Below are positions 18,120 through 27,108 of a DNA stretch of 64,000 nt, one piece after another. The translations under genes were made by a program, and so were the position numbers. The number at the start of each line of letters is the position of its first letter. Position 1 is the first letter of the stretch. Origin of the DNA: Pandoraea capi (lineage in GTDB: Bacteria; Pseudomonadota; Gammaproteobacteria; Burkholderiales; Burkholderiaceae); the NCBI RefSeq assembly GCF_902459735.1, contig NZ_CABPRV010000004.1:186001-250000 (forward strand), given 5' to 3'. A model generated the notes under the pieces. That model was not told the origin of the DNA. It worked only from the letters and a program-made list of their open reading frames with translations, and ran no database searches.

Positions 18120-18416
18120 ATGCATTACCTGCTGACTTACGACCTCGTCGACGATTACCTCGAGCGTCGCGGCGAATACCGCGACGCCCATCTGGCGCTC
18201 GCCTGGGCTGCCACTGAACGCGGCGAACTGCTACTCGCCGGTGCGCTGGAATCGCCAGTGGACGCGGCGGCACTGCTCTTCGAAGGAGAATCGCCAGCAG
18301 CGGCCGAAGCGTTTGCGAAGGCCGATCCGTACGTGGTGAATGGACTTGTGAAATCGTGGCGCGTGCGACCGTGGAGAACGGTCGTTGGGAAGACGGCCAG
18401 CACACCGGTGCGGTGA
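18120..18416 (+). CDS. YciI-family protein
   Basis: A 98-residue single-domain YciI-like protein (MHYLLTYDLVDDYLERRGEY; conserved Asp in FAKADPYVVNGLVKSWRVRPW). AGGAG stands 8 bp before the ATG. The family has a ferredoxin-like fold related to muconolactone isomerase with a proposed His-Asp active pair, but no defined reaction. It follows the AraC gene by 40 bp. Confidence 0.88.
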   Translation: MHYLLTYDLVDDYLERRGEYRDAHLALAWAATERGELLLAGALESPVDAAALLFEGESPAAAEAFAKADPYVVNGLVKSWRVRPWRTVVGKTASTPVR

Positions 18417-18445
18417 ATCTGCGCAGAGAATGTCGGCGCACAAAA

Positions 18446-18481
18446 AACAAAACGCGCTTGGTGGTTAAACCAAGCGCGTTT
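18446..18481 (-). terminator. Intrinsic terminator of the tRNA unit
   Basis: A 13-bp stem (AAACGCGCTTGGT / ACCAAGCGCGTTT) with a 6-nt loop; on the minus strand it is followed by a T-rich run, downstream of the tRNA-Glu gene. Confidence 0.85.
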
Positions 18482-18540
18482 CTCGACAACCGATCGTACG
18501 TCGTGCTTCCGGAGCTTTCCGCGAATCACGCCGCTAAATC

Positions 18541-18616
18541 TGGCGTCCCCTAGGGGATTCGAACCCCTGTACTCACCGTGAAAGGGTGATGTCCTAGGCC
18601 TCTAGACGAAGGGGAC
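18541..18616 (-). tRNA. tRNA-Glu (anticodon TTC)
   Basis: A 76-nt cloverleaf including an encoded CCA. The acceptor stem begins GTCCCCT, the anticodon loop CTTTCAC gives TTC, and the T arm has GGTTCGAAT. It lies downstream of tRNA-Ala in one minus-strand unit. Confidence 0.97.
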
Positions 18617-18632
18617 CTAAAGTCTTTCGTTT

Positions 18633-18708
<76 letters not shown>

Positions 18709-18726
18709 GTACGGCGAAGAAGTGAG

Positions 18727-18755
18727 ACTATAGCGTGCTTTTCCGAACTTGGGAA
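18727..18755 (-). promoter_or_regulatory. tRNA promoter
   Basis: On the minus strand TTCCCA (-35) is followed after 17 bp by TATAGT (-10), just upstream of tRNA-Ala. Confidence 0.6.
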
Positions 18756-18843
18756 GCCCCTCACCGAAATATTTTGGCGCAGCGAGATGTCACGGTCATG
18801 ACCCCATGCCCATCTCGCCAGTGCCAGCCGGTTCGCCGGGAGC

Positions 18844-20028
18844 TTACTGACTCAGACCACGCGACTCGATGGGCCACAGCCCTTCAACCCTCCCATGCCG
18901 CACAGCCACATACCGGTCGTACAGGTTGACGGTCGGATCGCAATGCCCCGGCACCAGCAGAATCGGCTCACCGAGCCACGGTGCGCTGTCTTCGTCCGGC
19001 GACGCCAGTTCAAGCACGCCATGCTCGTCCGACGCCGTCCGGTAATGCGGCTTGCCCGCCTGCTGCGACGACCAGAAACGCGGCAGCCCCGAATCGGTCG
19101 CCACACTCTTGAGCCCCGCGTCGCACACGATGATGCCGGCGCGCGCCGTGCTCATCACCGTCGAAGCCAGAAACAGCCCGTGACGGAAACGCCAGTCGTC
19201 GCGCCATTCGAGCGAGCCGTAATGCCCGTCGAGAAACACATACGATCCCGGCTGAATCTCGGTGTAGACGCCGCTCTCGATATCGAACTCGGCCGTGCCC
19301 GTGCCACCGCCCGTCACGACCGGGCAGGCAATGCCGCGCGCTTCGAGAAAGCGCACGTAAGCCGAAGCCCGATCCGCGGCGAGTCGCGCCGTATCACGAC
19401 GCTTGTCCCAATTGTCGATGTGCTGCGCACTACCGTGATACGCCTGCAATCCGCCGAAGCGCAAACCTTCGTAATGATCGATGGCGTCGACCAGTTGCGC
19501 CACGGCATCCGTCGAATCGACACCGCAGCGCCCCTGCCCGACATCCACCTCGGGCAACACGCTAATCCGTACACCGGCGCGTTGCGCTGCTTTGCCGAGC
19601 GGGGCGACCTGGCGCACGTCGTCAACACACACGGAGAGCGAGACACGCGCGGCCATCGCCACGGCCAGCGCCACACGCGCTTCGCCGACGAACTCGTTGC
19701 TGATGTGAATGTTGTCGACGCCCGCGTTGGCGAACGGGATCGCCTCGGTGACCTTCTGGCAGCAGATACCGACGGCGCCTGCCGCCAGTTGTTTCCGCGC
19801 GATGGTCACGGACTTGTGCGCCTTCGCATGCGGGCGCACCGCCACACCCCGCGCGGCCGCGGCACTCGCCATGCGCGCGACGTTCGCATCGAACGCGTCG
19901 AGATCGAGCAACAGCGAAGGCGTGGCGACCTGCGCAAGCGCATCGCCCACGCGCGCCACGGGCGGCACGGCAATCCCACCGGCCGCAGCGCTTGCAGACG
20001 TCGAAACCGTATTGACTGAATCTGGCAT
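18844..20028 (-). CDS. D-threonine aldolase / 3-hydroxy-D-aspartate aldolase-type PLP enzyme
   Basis: A 394-residue fold-type III PLP enzyme: alanine-racemase-like N-terminal barrel with the PLP lysine in RPHAKAHKS (about residue 70), HISNEF and GGGTGTAEFD, and a C-terminal D-serine-dehydratase-like domain holding a metal-site HCDPTVNLYD. Family members cleave D-threonine or 3-hydroxyaspartate to glycine plus an aldehyde or glyoxylate, including BhcC of the beta-hydroxyaspartate cycle. AAAGGAT precedes the ATG at 20028. Downstream of a glyoxylate aminotransferase and a 2-hydroxyacid dehydrogenase, a glycine/glyoxylate role fits best. Confidence 0.85.
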   Translation of the reverse strand: MPDSVNTVSTSASAAAGGIAVPPVARVGDALAQVATPSLLLDLDAFDANVARMASAAAARGVAVRPHAKAHKSVTIARKQLAAGAVGICCQKVTEAIPFANAGVDNIHISNEFVGEARVALAVAMAARVSLSVCVDDVRQVAPLGKAAQRAGVRISVLPEVDVGQGRCGVDSTDAVAQLVDAIDHYEGLRFGGLQAYHGSAQHIDNWDKRRDTARLAADRASAYVRFLEARGIACPVVTGGGTGTAEFDIESGVYTEIQPGSYVFLDGHYGSLEWRDDWRFRHGLFLASTVMSTARAGIIVCDAGLKSVATDSGLPRFWSSQQAGKPHYRTASDEHGVLELASPDEDSAPWLGEPILLVPGHCDPTVNLYDRYVAVRHGRVEGLWPIESRGLSQ

Positions 20029-20077
20029 CACAATCCTTTGAAGGGCGTTCGCAGAAATTCGCACAAAACGTCGGCCA

Positions 20078-23000
20078 TCAGACGGACGAGGCAACCGGCG
20101 AAGCGGGCAACGCACGCGCCAGCACACGCGCGACGTGCAACGCCTGCGCCTGCGCACCGTCGTGAATCTGATGTCGGCAACTCGTGCCGTCTGCCACCAC
20201 GATGGCGTTGTCGCTACGCTGACGTATCGCCGGCAACAGCGTCAATTCCGACATGGCGCGCGACGTGTCGTAATGCTCCGCCTCGTAACCGAAGCTGCCC
20301 GCCATGCCGCAGCACGACGATTCGATCAATGATACCTTCAGCCCGGGCACCCATCCAAGCACCGCCGTGACAGGTGAGTAGGCATCGAACGCCTTCTGAT
20401 GGCAGTGACCGTGCACCAGCGCTTCGCCCACGCCATCGGGCAGCGACTGCCAGGCGACGTCGAGCCGCCCCGCCGCCTTCTCGCGAACCAGAAATTCCTC
20501 AAACAGGAACGCGTTATCGGCCAACTTGCGGGCCGCATCGCCGAAGCCATACCCCAGCACCTCGTCGCGCAGCGACAGCAGGCACGACGGCTCCAGCCCC
20601 ACGATCGGCACACCACGCTCGACGAACGGCATCACGGCATCGAGCAGGCGCCGGGCTTCGGCTTTCGCTTCGTCCACCAGCCCCGCCGCGAGGAAGGTGC
20701 GTCCGCAGCACAGCGGCCGCTCACCCGCACGACGATTGACATGGACGGTGTACCCCGCCGCTTCGAGCACCTGTTTTGCGGCGAGCGCGTTCTCGGGCTC
20801 CATGTAGTTGTTGAACGTATCGACGAACAGCAAGACCTGCCGCTCACCGTGCGCCGCCGCGGCCTCGCCCAGCGCGCGCTGCCGATCGAGGAACGACGCC
20901 TTCAGCGCGGGCACCGAACGCTCCAGCGCCAGCCCCAGCCAGCGCTTGGCCGCGTTGCTGCCCGGCAAACGCTGCGCCGCATCCAGCAGCCCGCCCACAC
21001 GACTGGCCCACGGCGCGTAGCGCGGCAGATACGCGATCAGTTTGTCGCGCAACGACACGCCGTGTCGCCTGGCGCGCGCATGACGCGCCTCGATCTTGAA
21101 ACGCGCCATGTCGATGCCCGTCGGGCAGTCGCGCTTGCAGCCCTTGCATGACACGCACAGGTCGAGCGCGGCCTTCACGTCGTCGCTCGCGAGCCCCTCG
21201 TCGCCCAACTGACCGGAGACCGCCAGACGCAGCGTATTCGCGCGGCCGCGCGTGACATGCTGTTCGTCGCGTGTGACCCGATAGCTCGGGCACATCGTGC
21301 CCGCGTCGAACTTGCGGCAATGCCCGTTGTTGTTGCACATCTCCACGGCGGACGCCAGGCCGTGCGTCGCATCGCTGCCGGTATCCGGCGCGCTCTGCTC
21401 GCCGGTCAGGGCATCACGCTTGACGTTCCACGCCGTCCAGTCGAGCGCCGGTGTGAGGGGCTTTGCCGCGTAGCCCGGCGCGAAGCGGAACAGTTCGCGC
21501 GTGTCCATCTTCGGCGGACGCACCATCTTGTCGGGGTTGAAGCGGTTCTCCGGGTCGAACAGTTGCTTGATCTCTCCGAACGCCGCATTGATGCGCGGCC
21601 CGTACTGCCATGCCACCCATTCGCCGCGGCACAGTCCGTCGCCGTGTTCGCCCGAATACGCGCCCTTGTATTCGCGCACGAGCGCCGCCGCTTCCTCGGC
21701 GATCTCGCGCATCTTCACGGCGCCGTCGCGACGCATGTCCAGAATCGGCCGCACGTGCAGCGTGCCGACACTCGCGTGGGCGTACCAGGTGCCCTCCGTA
21801 CCGTTGCGATGGAACACCTCGGTCAACCGGCGCGTGTACTCCGCCAGATGCTCCAGCGGCACCGCACAGTCTTCAATGAAGGACACAGGCTTGCCGTCGC
21901 CCTTCATGCTCATCATGATGTTCAGCCCTGCCTTGCGCACTTCCCACAGCGCCTTTTGCGGCCCGGCATCCGGCATCTTCACCACGCTGTCGGGCAGCCC
22001 GAGATCGGCCATCAGGGTGGCAAGGTCGTCGAGTTTCGCGCGCAACACTGCAGGATCGTCGCCCGCAAACTCCACCAGCAGAATCGCTTGCGGATCCCCC
22101 GTGAGCGCCTTTTCGATCACAGGCCGGAACGCTGCGTTGTCCATCGCCAGATCGATCATCGTGCGGTCGACCAGTTCCACCGCCACCGGTCCGAGCTTCA
22201 CGATGTGCTGCGTGAGATCCATTGCCTGATAGAACGTCGGGAAGTTCACGACTCCGAGCGTCTTGTGTTGCGGCAGCGGCGCGAGCCTGAGCGTGATCTG
22301 ACGGCTGTACGCGAGCGTGCCTTCCGAGCCGACCAGCAGATGCGAGAGATTGGCCACGCCGTCGTCGGTGTACGCGCGCGGGTTGAGGCAATCGAACAGA
22401 TCGAGGTTGTAACCCGCCACACGACGCAACACGCGCGGCACACGCTCGCGCAATTCCGCCTGCTCACGCACGGCGATCTCGTGAACGCTGGCGAGCAACG
22501 CCTTCGTGCGGGCATCCGTCGGGGGCGTGTGCAACGAGCCGAAGTGCAGTTGCGCACCGTCCGCGAGCACGGCATCGATGGACAGCACGTTGTGCACCAT
22601 GTTGCCGTATTCGATGGAGCGCGAACCGCACGAGTTGTTGCCCGTCATGCCGCCGATGGTGCATTGGGCCGCCGTCGACACGTCGACCGGAAACCACAGC
22701 CCGTGCGGCTTGAGCCAGGCGTTCAGATGATCGAGCACGATGCCCGGCTCGACCGTCACGGTACGCGCCTCGGCATCGAACGCCACCACACGGTTCAGCC
22801 ACTTGCTGTTGTCGATGACGAGCGCTTCGCCGATGGTCTGGCCGCACTGGCTCGTGCCCGCGCCGCGCGCGAGCACCGGCACGTGCTGGTCGCGTGCGAT
22901 GTCGAGGGCGCGGATCAAGTCCTCCTGATCGCGCGGCACCACGACCCCGATGGGGAAAATCTGATAGATCGATGCATCCGTCGCATAGCGGCCACGGCTC

Positions 23001-23173
23001 GCGCGATCAAAGAGTACGTCGCCGCGCATTTCACGGCGCAGACGTTCCTGCAACGGCGTGAGGGCAACGCCGCCGCGTTGCATCGGCATCAGATGCACAG
23101 GCTGGCTGACGAGGTTCGGACCCATGGCGGGATGGGGAGAGTGCGGCTCGCGGGCGTTCGATTGGGGATTCAT
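20078..23173 (-). CDS. FAD-linked and 4Fe-4S dehydrogenase (D-2-hydroxyacid type)
   Basis: A 1031-residue fusion. Residues about 45-500 form a PCMH FAD domain and FAD-linked oxidase C-terminal domain (VPVLARGAGTSQCGQ for FAD binding). Residues about 620-720 carry ferredoxin-like clusters (NNNGHCRKFDAGTMCP; CVSCKGCKRDCPTG), and the C terminus has two CCG domains (LCCGRTF, SSCCGMAG). This is the layout of YdiJ-like D-2-hydroxyacid dehydrogenases and corresponds to GlcD plus GlcF in one chain. A substrate such as glycolate or another D-2-hydroxyacid is inferred from the glyoxylate enzymes beside it. No clear ribosome-binding site is seen; a later ATG is possible. Confidence 0.87.
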   Translation of the reverse strand: MNPQSNAREPHSPHPAMGPNLVSQPVHLMPMQRGGVALTPLQERLRREMRGDVLFDRASRGRYATDASIYQIFPIGVVVPRDQEDLIRALDIARDQHVPVLARGAGTSQCGQTIGEALVIDNSKWLNRVVAFDAEARTVTVEPGIVLDHLNAWLKPHGLWFPVDVSTAAQCTIGGMTGNNSCGSRSIEYGNMVHNVLSIDAVLADGAQLHFGSLHTPPTDARTKALLASVHEIAVREQAELRERVPRVLRRVAGYNLDLFDCLNPRAYTDDGVANLSHLLVGSEGTLAYSRQITLRLAPLPQHKTLGVVNFPTFYQAMDLTQHIVKLGPVAVELVDRTMIDLAMDNAAFRPVIEKALTGDPQAILLVEFAGDDPAVLRAKLDDLATLMADLGLPDSVVKMPDAGPQKALWEVRKAGLNIMMSMKGDGKPVSFIEDCAVPLEHLAEYTRRLTEVFHRNGTEGTWYAHASVGTLHVRPILDMRRDGAVKMREIAEEAAALVREYKGAYSGEHGDGLCRGEWVAWQYGPRINAAFGEIKQLFDPENRFNPDKMVRPPKMDTRELFRFAPGYAAKPLTPALDWTAWNVKRDALTGEQSAPDTGSDATHGLASAVEMCNNNGHCRKFDAGTMCPSYRVTRDEQHVTRGRANTLRLAVSGQLGDEGLASDDVKAALDLCVSCKGCKRDCPTGIDMARFKIEARHARARRHGVSLRDKLIAYLPRYAPWASRVGGLLDAAQRLPGSNAAKRWLGLALERSVPALKASFLDRQRALGEAAAAHGERQVLLFVDTFNNYMEPENALAAKQVLEAAGYTVHVNRRAGERPLCCGRTFLAAGLVDEAKAEARRLLDAVMPFVERGVPIVGLEPSCLLSLRDEVLGYGFGDAARKLADNAFLFEEFLVREKAAGRLDVAWQSLPDGVGEALVHGHCHQKAFDAYSPVTAVLGWVPGLKVSLIESSCCGMAGSFGYEAEHYDTSRAMSELTLLPAIRQRSDNAIVVADGTSCRHQIHDGAQAQALHVARVLARALPASPVASSV

Positions 23174-23349
23174 GGCGTGGCTGGCGTAACAGGTCGGCCG
23201 GATACCCGGCTGCCCGGCAGGGGCTTTGCGGGGAGATGTCGCGGCTGTCGGACCTCCGACAGCCGCGACGATCAGGGGGACATCGTGCGCTTCATTTTGA
23301 CTTCGAATGGCGCTTCATTCGTGCAGCTGTTGGTGCACCTGTCTGTCAA

Positions 23350-24627
23350 TCAGGCAGGCTGGCGCGCATTGCTGGTCTGCGCGGCGTCGCCGGCCACCGA
23401 GAACTTGCTCTCGGGCTGCATGCGGAAGGCCAGCACCACACCGACGGCCATCAGAATCATGCTCCCCACGAACGGCAGTTCCCAGTTGCCCGTACGGTCG
23501 ATCAGATACCCCGAGAGCACCGGCGAGATGATCGCCGCCAGCGCCGAACCGGTGTTCATCATGCCGCTGGCCGTGCCCGAGTATTCCGGCGCGACGTCCA
23601 TCGGGATCGCCCACATCGGGCCGATCGTCATTTCCGCGAAGAAGAAGCCGAACGCCAGACAGGCCATCGACACGTACAGATGGTGCGTGAACATCATCGG
23701 CACGAGCGAGATCAGCGTGAGCGCCATGCACACCGAGACCATCCAGCTACGGGCGCGCTTCAGATTGCCCGTGCGCTCGTAGAGCTTGTCGGTGACGATC
23801 CCGCCGAGCGTGTCGCCGATCACGCCGGCAAAGAACACGCTGGAGGCGAACAGCGCCGACTTCTTCAGATCGAGGTCATAGCTGTGCAGGAAGTATTGCG
23901 GAATCCACGACAGGAACAGCCACAGCGTCCATCCATAGCAGAAGTACACGATGGTGACCGGCATCATGCGCTTGAACAGCGGGCCCCAGGGCACCGAACT
24001 GCTCTTGGCCTTGAGCGCCGGCAGCACCGCGAGTTCTTCCGTCGTGATGCGCGGGTGATCCTGCGGACGCTCGGTGAACGTCAGCGCCCACACCGCTACC
24101 CAGACCAGACTCACGATACCGCACAGGTAGAACGATTCGCGCCAGCCGTGCGTGGCCATGATGAACACCACGACAGCCGGTGCCACGGCGTTACCGATAC
24201 GCGAAGCCGCGTGCGTAATGCCCTGCGCAAAGCCCCGCTTCTCTTTCGGAATCCAGCGCGACATGGCCGACGTGGCCGCCGGAAACGTCGCCCCTTCGCC
24301 AAAACCGAGCAACAGACGCGCCAGCAACAGCGTGACGAGGCCGCCCGCCATACCGGTCAGGATCGTCGCCACCGCCCACAACGCGCCGCACACGAGCAAC
24401 GTGCGCTTCGCACCGAAGCGGTCGCTGACCCAGCCGCCGATGATTTGAAAGACCAGATAGGGGTAGGCAAATGCCGAGAAGACAAGACCGATTTCCGTCT
24501 TGCTGAGATTGAACTCTTTACCGAAGCCGGCCGCAGCCGTACTGACGTTGACACGATCGAGGTAGGTGATGAAATACATGACGCATAGCATCACCAGCAC
24601 GACCCTTGTCGCTCTGAAAAGCTTCAT
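23350..24627 (-). CDS. MFS transporter (anion:cation symporter family)
   Basis: A 425-residue carrier with 12 predicted hydrophobic segments, beginning MKLFRATRVVLVMLCVMYFI and carrying TYLDRVNVSTA after helix 1, typical of the ACS family (glucarate, hexuronate, phthalate and similar organic acids). AGGAGA precedes the ATG at 24627. It sits between the aminotransferase and the dehydrogenase genes on the same strand and is likely to import their substrate, an organic or amino acid. Confidence 0.88.
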   Translation of the reverse strand: MKLFRATRVVLVMLCVMYFITYLDRVNVSTAAAGFGKEFNLSKTEIGLVFSAFAYPYLVFQIIGGWVSDRFGAKRTLLVCGALWAVATILTGMAGGLVTLLLARLLLGFGEGATFPAATSAMSRWIPKEKRGFAQGITHAASRIGNAVAPAVVVFIMATHGWRESFYLCGIVSLVWVAVWALTFTERPQDHPRITTEELAVLPALKAKSSSVPWGPLFKRMMPVTIVYFCYGWTLWLFLSWIPQYFLHSYDLDLKKSALFASSVFFAGVIGDTLGGIVTDKLYERTGNLKRARSWMVSVCMALTLISLVPMMFTHHLYVSMACLAFGFFFAEMTIGPMWAIPMDVAPEYSGTASGMMNTGSALAAIISPVLSGYLIDRTGNWELPFVGSMILMAVGVVLAFRMQPESKFSVAGDAAQTSNARQPA

Positions 24628-24830
24628 TGCATGTCTCCTGAAACATCCTGTGAAGCGCCGCCCGCAGCATGCCGGCAACGCAAAGGTGTTGCTGCGTCAC
24701 GGGCTCTTCTGTCATGAAGCCCTGTGACACATGAATGACAATTAAAGCGTTTACTTCAGAGGCGCTGCTTACCCGGCATTACCGCGACATCAGCGCCCCT
24801 CGTCTCCTGATAAGGACTACTAACGGCAAG

Positions 24831-26051
24831 TCAGGCAGCGACCTTGAGCGACGGCATGTCTTTTGCCTGAGCGAGGTAGTCCATGGCGGCCACGACACCC
24901 GAACCGGCAAGCTTCACGCCGGAGATTTGCAGGCCCATCTCGCAGCCGGAAAGCGTGGCCATGAGCGTGAGGTCGTTGCAGTCGCCGAGATGACCGATAC
25001 GGAACATCGTGCCGCGAATCTTGCCGAGCGCCTGACCGAGCGACATGTCGAAGCGTTCGTAGATACGCTTGCGCACTTCGTCGGCGTCCACGCCCTGCGG
25101 CATCACCACACCGGTGAGCACGGGGCTGTACACGGCCGGGTCCTGACACTGAATCTCGAGACCCCAGGCGTTCACGGCACGACGCGTGGCCTCGGCCAGA
25201 CGCTGGTGACGCGCAAAGACGTTGTCCAGCCCTTCTTCGAGAATCATGTCGAGCGCTTCGGACAGCCCGTAGAGCAGGTTCGTGTTCGGCGTGTACGGCC
25301 AGTAGCCGTTCTTGTTCGCCTCGATGATTTCCTGCCAGCCCCAGAAAGCGCGCGGCAACTTCGCCTGCTTGCCGGCTTCGAGAGCCTTCGGCGAGACCGC
25401 ATTGAAGCTGATGCCCGGCGGCAGCATCAGGCCCTTTTGCGAGCCCGAAACGGTAACGTCCACGCCCCATTCGTCGTGACGATAGTCCGCCGAGCCGAGG
25501 CCCGAAATCGTATCGACGAGCAGCAATGCCGGATGACCTGCGGCGTCGATGGCGCGACGCACCGCCGCGATGTCCGACGTCACGCCCGTGGAGGTTTCGT
25601 TATGCACCACACACACCGCCTTGATGACGTGCGCGGTATCGGCGCGCAGACGCGCTTCGATCATGTCCGGCTGCACGCCACGGCGCCAGCCTTCGGTACC
25701 CGGCAGGCCGATGAACTCCGGCTTGAGGCCGAGGTTTTCGGCCATCTTCTTCCAGAGCGTCGAGAAATGCCCGGTCTCGAACATGAGAACGGTGTCGCCC
25801 GGCGAGAGCGTGTTCGACAACGCGGCTTCCCAAGCGCCGGTGCCCGAGGCCGGATAGATCACCACCGGCTGTTCCGTCTTGAAAATCTTCTTGATGTCGG
25901 CGAGTACCTTGCGACCGAGGGCGCCGAATTCGGGACCACGATGATCGATCGTCGGATAGCTCATGGCGCGCAGAATACGATCCGGCACCGGGCTCGGACC
26001 AGGGATCTGCAGGAAATGGCGACCCGAGGGATGGAAATCGAGCTTCAACAT
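24831..26051 (-). CDS. Class V aminotransferase (glyoxylate aminotransferase type)
   Basis: A 406-residue class V PLP aminotransferase. The PLP lysine is in VSGSQKGLMLPPG (about residue 200), with the phosphate-site YPASGTGAWEAAL near 65. It resembles serine/alanine-glyoxylate aminotransferases and BhcA, the aspartate-glyoxylate aminotransferase of the beta-hydroxyaspartate cycle, which makes glycine from glyoxylate. GAGGAG precedes the ATG. It is first in a minus-strand cluster, 187 bp from the divergent GntR gene; the GntR palindrome lies 36 bp from its start. Confidence 0.88.
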   Translation of the reverse strand: MLKLDFHPSGRHFLQIPGPSPVPDRILRAMSYPTIDHRGPEFGALGRKVLADIKKIFKTEQPVVIYPASGTGAWEAALSNTLSPGDTVLMFETGHFSTLWKKMAENLGLKPEFIGLPGTEGWRRGVQPDMIEARLRADTAHVIKAVCVVHNETSTGVTSDIAAVRRAIDAAGHPALLLVDTISGLGSADYRHDEWGVDVTVSGSQKGLMLPPGISFNAVSPKALEAGKQAKLPRAFWGWQEIIEANKNGYWPYTPNTNLLYGLSEALDMILEEGLDNVFARHQRLAEATRRAVNAWGLEIQCQDPAVYSPVLTGVVMPQGVDADEVRKRIYERFDMSLGQALGKIRGTMFRIGHLGDCNDLTLMATLSGCEMGLQISGVKLAGSGVVAAMDYLAQAKDMPSLKVAA

Positions 26052-26086
26052 GAACGTCTATCTCCTCTTCAAAAATTCGCTTTTGA

Positions 26087-26102
26087 ATTTTGCATGCAAA
26101 AT
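26087..26102. promoter_or_regulatory. GntR operator 1 (ATTTTGCATGCAAAAT)
   Basis: A perfect 16-bp palindrome of the kind bound by FadR/FCD-type GntR regulators lies 36 bp upstream of the aminotransferase start. Confidence 0.75.
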
Positions 26103-26231
26103 ACTTTAGCAGAGCGCAAGACTTTCGCAAGGGGTGAGAAGCGCTTTTAATACAGTCGTTTACCCTAGAGATACGGTTGCCTGATACCGTGCGTTACAAT
26201 CCCGCCCATACGGCTTGACGATGGCAGGATG

Positions 26232-26247
26232 ATTTTGAATGCAAAAC
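26232..26247. promoter_or_regulatory. GntR operator 2, overlapping the gntR start codon
   Basis: ATTTTGAATGCAAAAC matches operator 1 at 14 of 16 positions and includes the regulator's own ATG (26239-26241), which points to autorepression. Confidence 0.65.
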
Positions 26248-26955
26248 ATGGATAACACGTCGACGATTTCCGCCCCAGAGATTCCGCGTGTCGAGCGTCT
26301 TCGCTTGCACGACACCGTCGTCGAGCACCTGCGCCGCCTCATCATCGAGGGGGTGCTCTCCCCCGGCGTCAAACTCAACGAGCGCGAGTTGTGCGAGACG
26401 CTCGGCATCTCCCGCACGCCATTGCGCGAAGCCTTCAAGGTGCTCGCGGCGGAGGGGCTCATCGAGATTGCGCCGAATCGCGGGGCGAGCGTCGCACGCA
26501 TGACGGAGAAGGAAATTCGCGAGATGTTCGAGCTCATGAGTGCGCTCGAAGCCTTCTCGGGCGAACTGGCCGCCGAGCGGATGACGCCAGTCGAGCTCGC
26601 CGAGATCAAGGCGCTTCACTACGCCATGCTCGCATGCCGTGCACAACAGGATCTGCCGGGTTATTACGCGCGCAATCAGGCGATTCACGATCGCATCAAC
26701 GAAGCCGCGCGCAACGGGGCCCTGCGTCAGACCTATGTGTCGATCAACCGGCGCCTGATGGCCCTGCGCTTTCGCTCGAACTTCCGTACGGACAAATGGG
26801 ATCGCGCCATCGACGAGCACGAGCAGATGATCGATGCGCTCGAAAAGCGCGATGGCAAACGTCTGGGCGAGATTCTGCGCAAGCACCTGCTGGCCAAGCG
26901 CGACGCCGTCCTGCAAATCCACGCCGAACCGGCAGAGAGCGCCCCGAGCAACTGA
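26239..26955 (+). CDS. GntR-family regulator (FadR/FCD subfamily)
   Basis: A 238-residue regulator: N-terminal winged helix (about residues 15-80, NERELCETLGISRTPLREAF) and a C-terminal FCD helical domain (about 90-220) with the metal-site pattern D-x3-H...H (HDRINEA, DEHEQM). The start is placed at 26239 behind AGGAT; a second ATG at 26248 is possible. It is divergent from the aminotransferase cluster and shares two near-identical operators with it, so it should control that cluster and itself, with an organic-acid effector. Confidence 0.92.
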   Translation: MQNMDNTSTISAPEIPRVERLRLHDTVVEHLRRLIIEGVLSPGVKLNERELCETLGISRTPLREAFKVLAAEGLIEIAPNRGASVARMTEKEIREMFELMSALEAFSGELAAERMTPVELAEIKALHYAMLACRAQQDLPGYYARNQAIHDRINEAARNGALRQTYVSINRRLMALRFRSNFRTDKWDRAIDEHEQMIDALEKRDGKRLGEILRKHLLAKRDAVLQIHAEPAESAPSN

Positions 26956-26993
26956 CGTCACCCCGGGTTTCCGTACCGGGGATCATCTTCCGC

Positions 26994-27041
26994 AAAGACA
27001 AACGGCACGCGAGTGAGATCACTCGACGTGCCGTTTGTCTT
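26994..27041. terminator. Bidirectional terminator between gntR and the flavodoxin gene
   Basis: A long inverted repeat, AAGACAAACGGCACG and its complement, encloses a second small hairpin (CGAGTGA / TCACTCG). It lies between convergent genes. Confidence 0.75.
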
Positions 27042-27108
27042 CACTGGCCTGGCTACCCCGACTCACACCCTGCGTGCGGCCGACGCGGCTGGCTTTCCTT
27101 CCTTCGCT

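Noticed and set aside
21257-23782. An 841-codon plus-strand open frame
   Set aside because: It lies antisense to the FAD/4Fe-4S dehydrogenase, is extremely rich in Arg and His with no domain, and is a GC-rich shadow frame. Long shadows at 24735-26150, 42023-43153 and 43277-44566 were rejected for the same reason.
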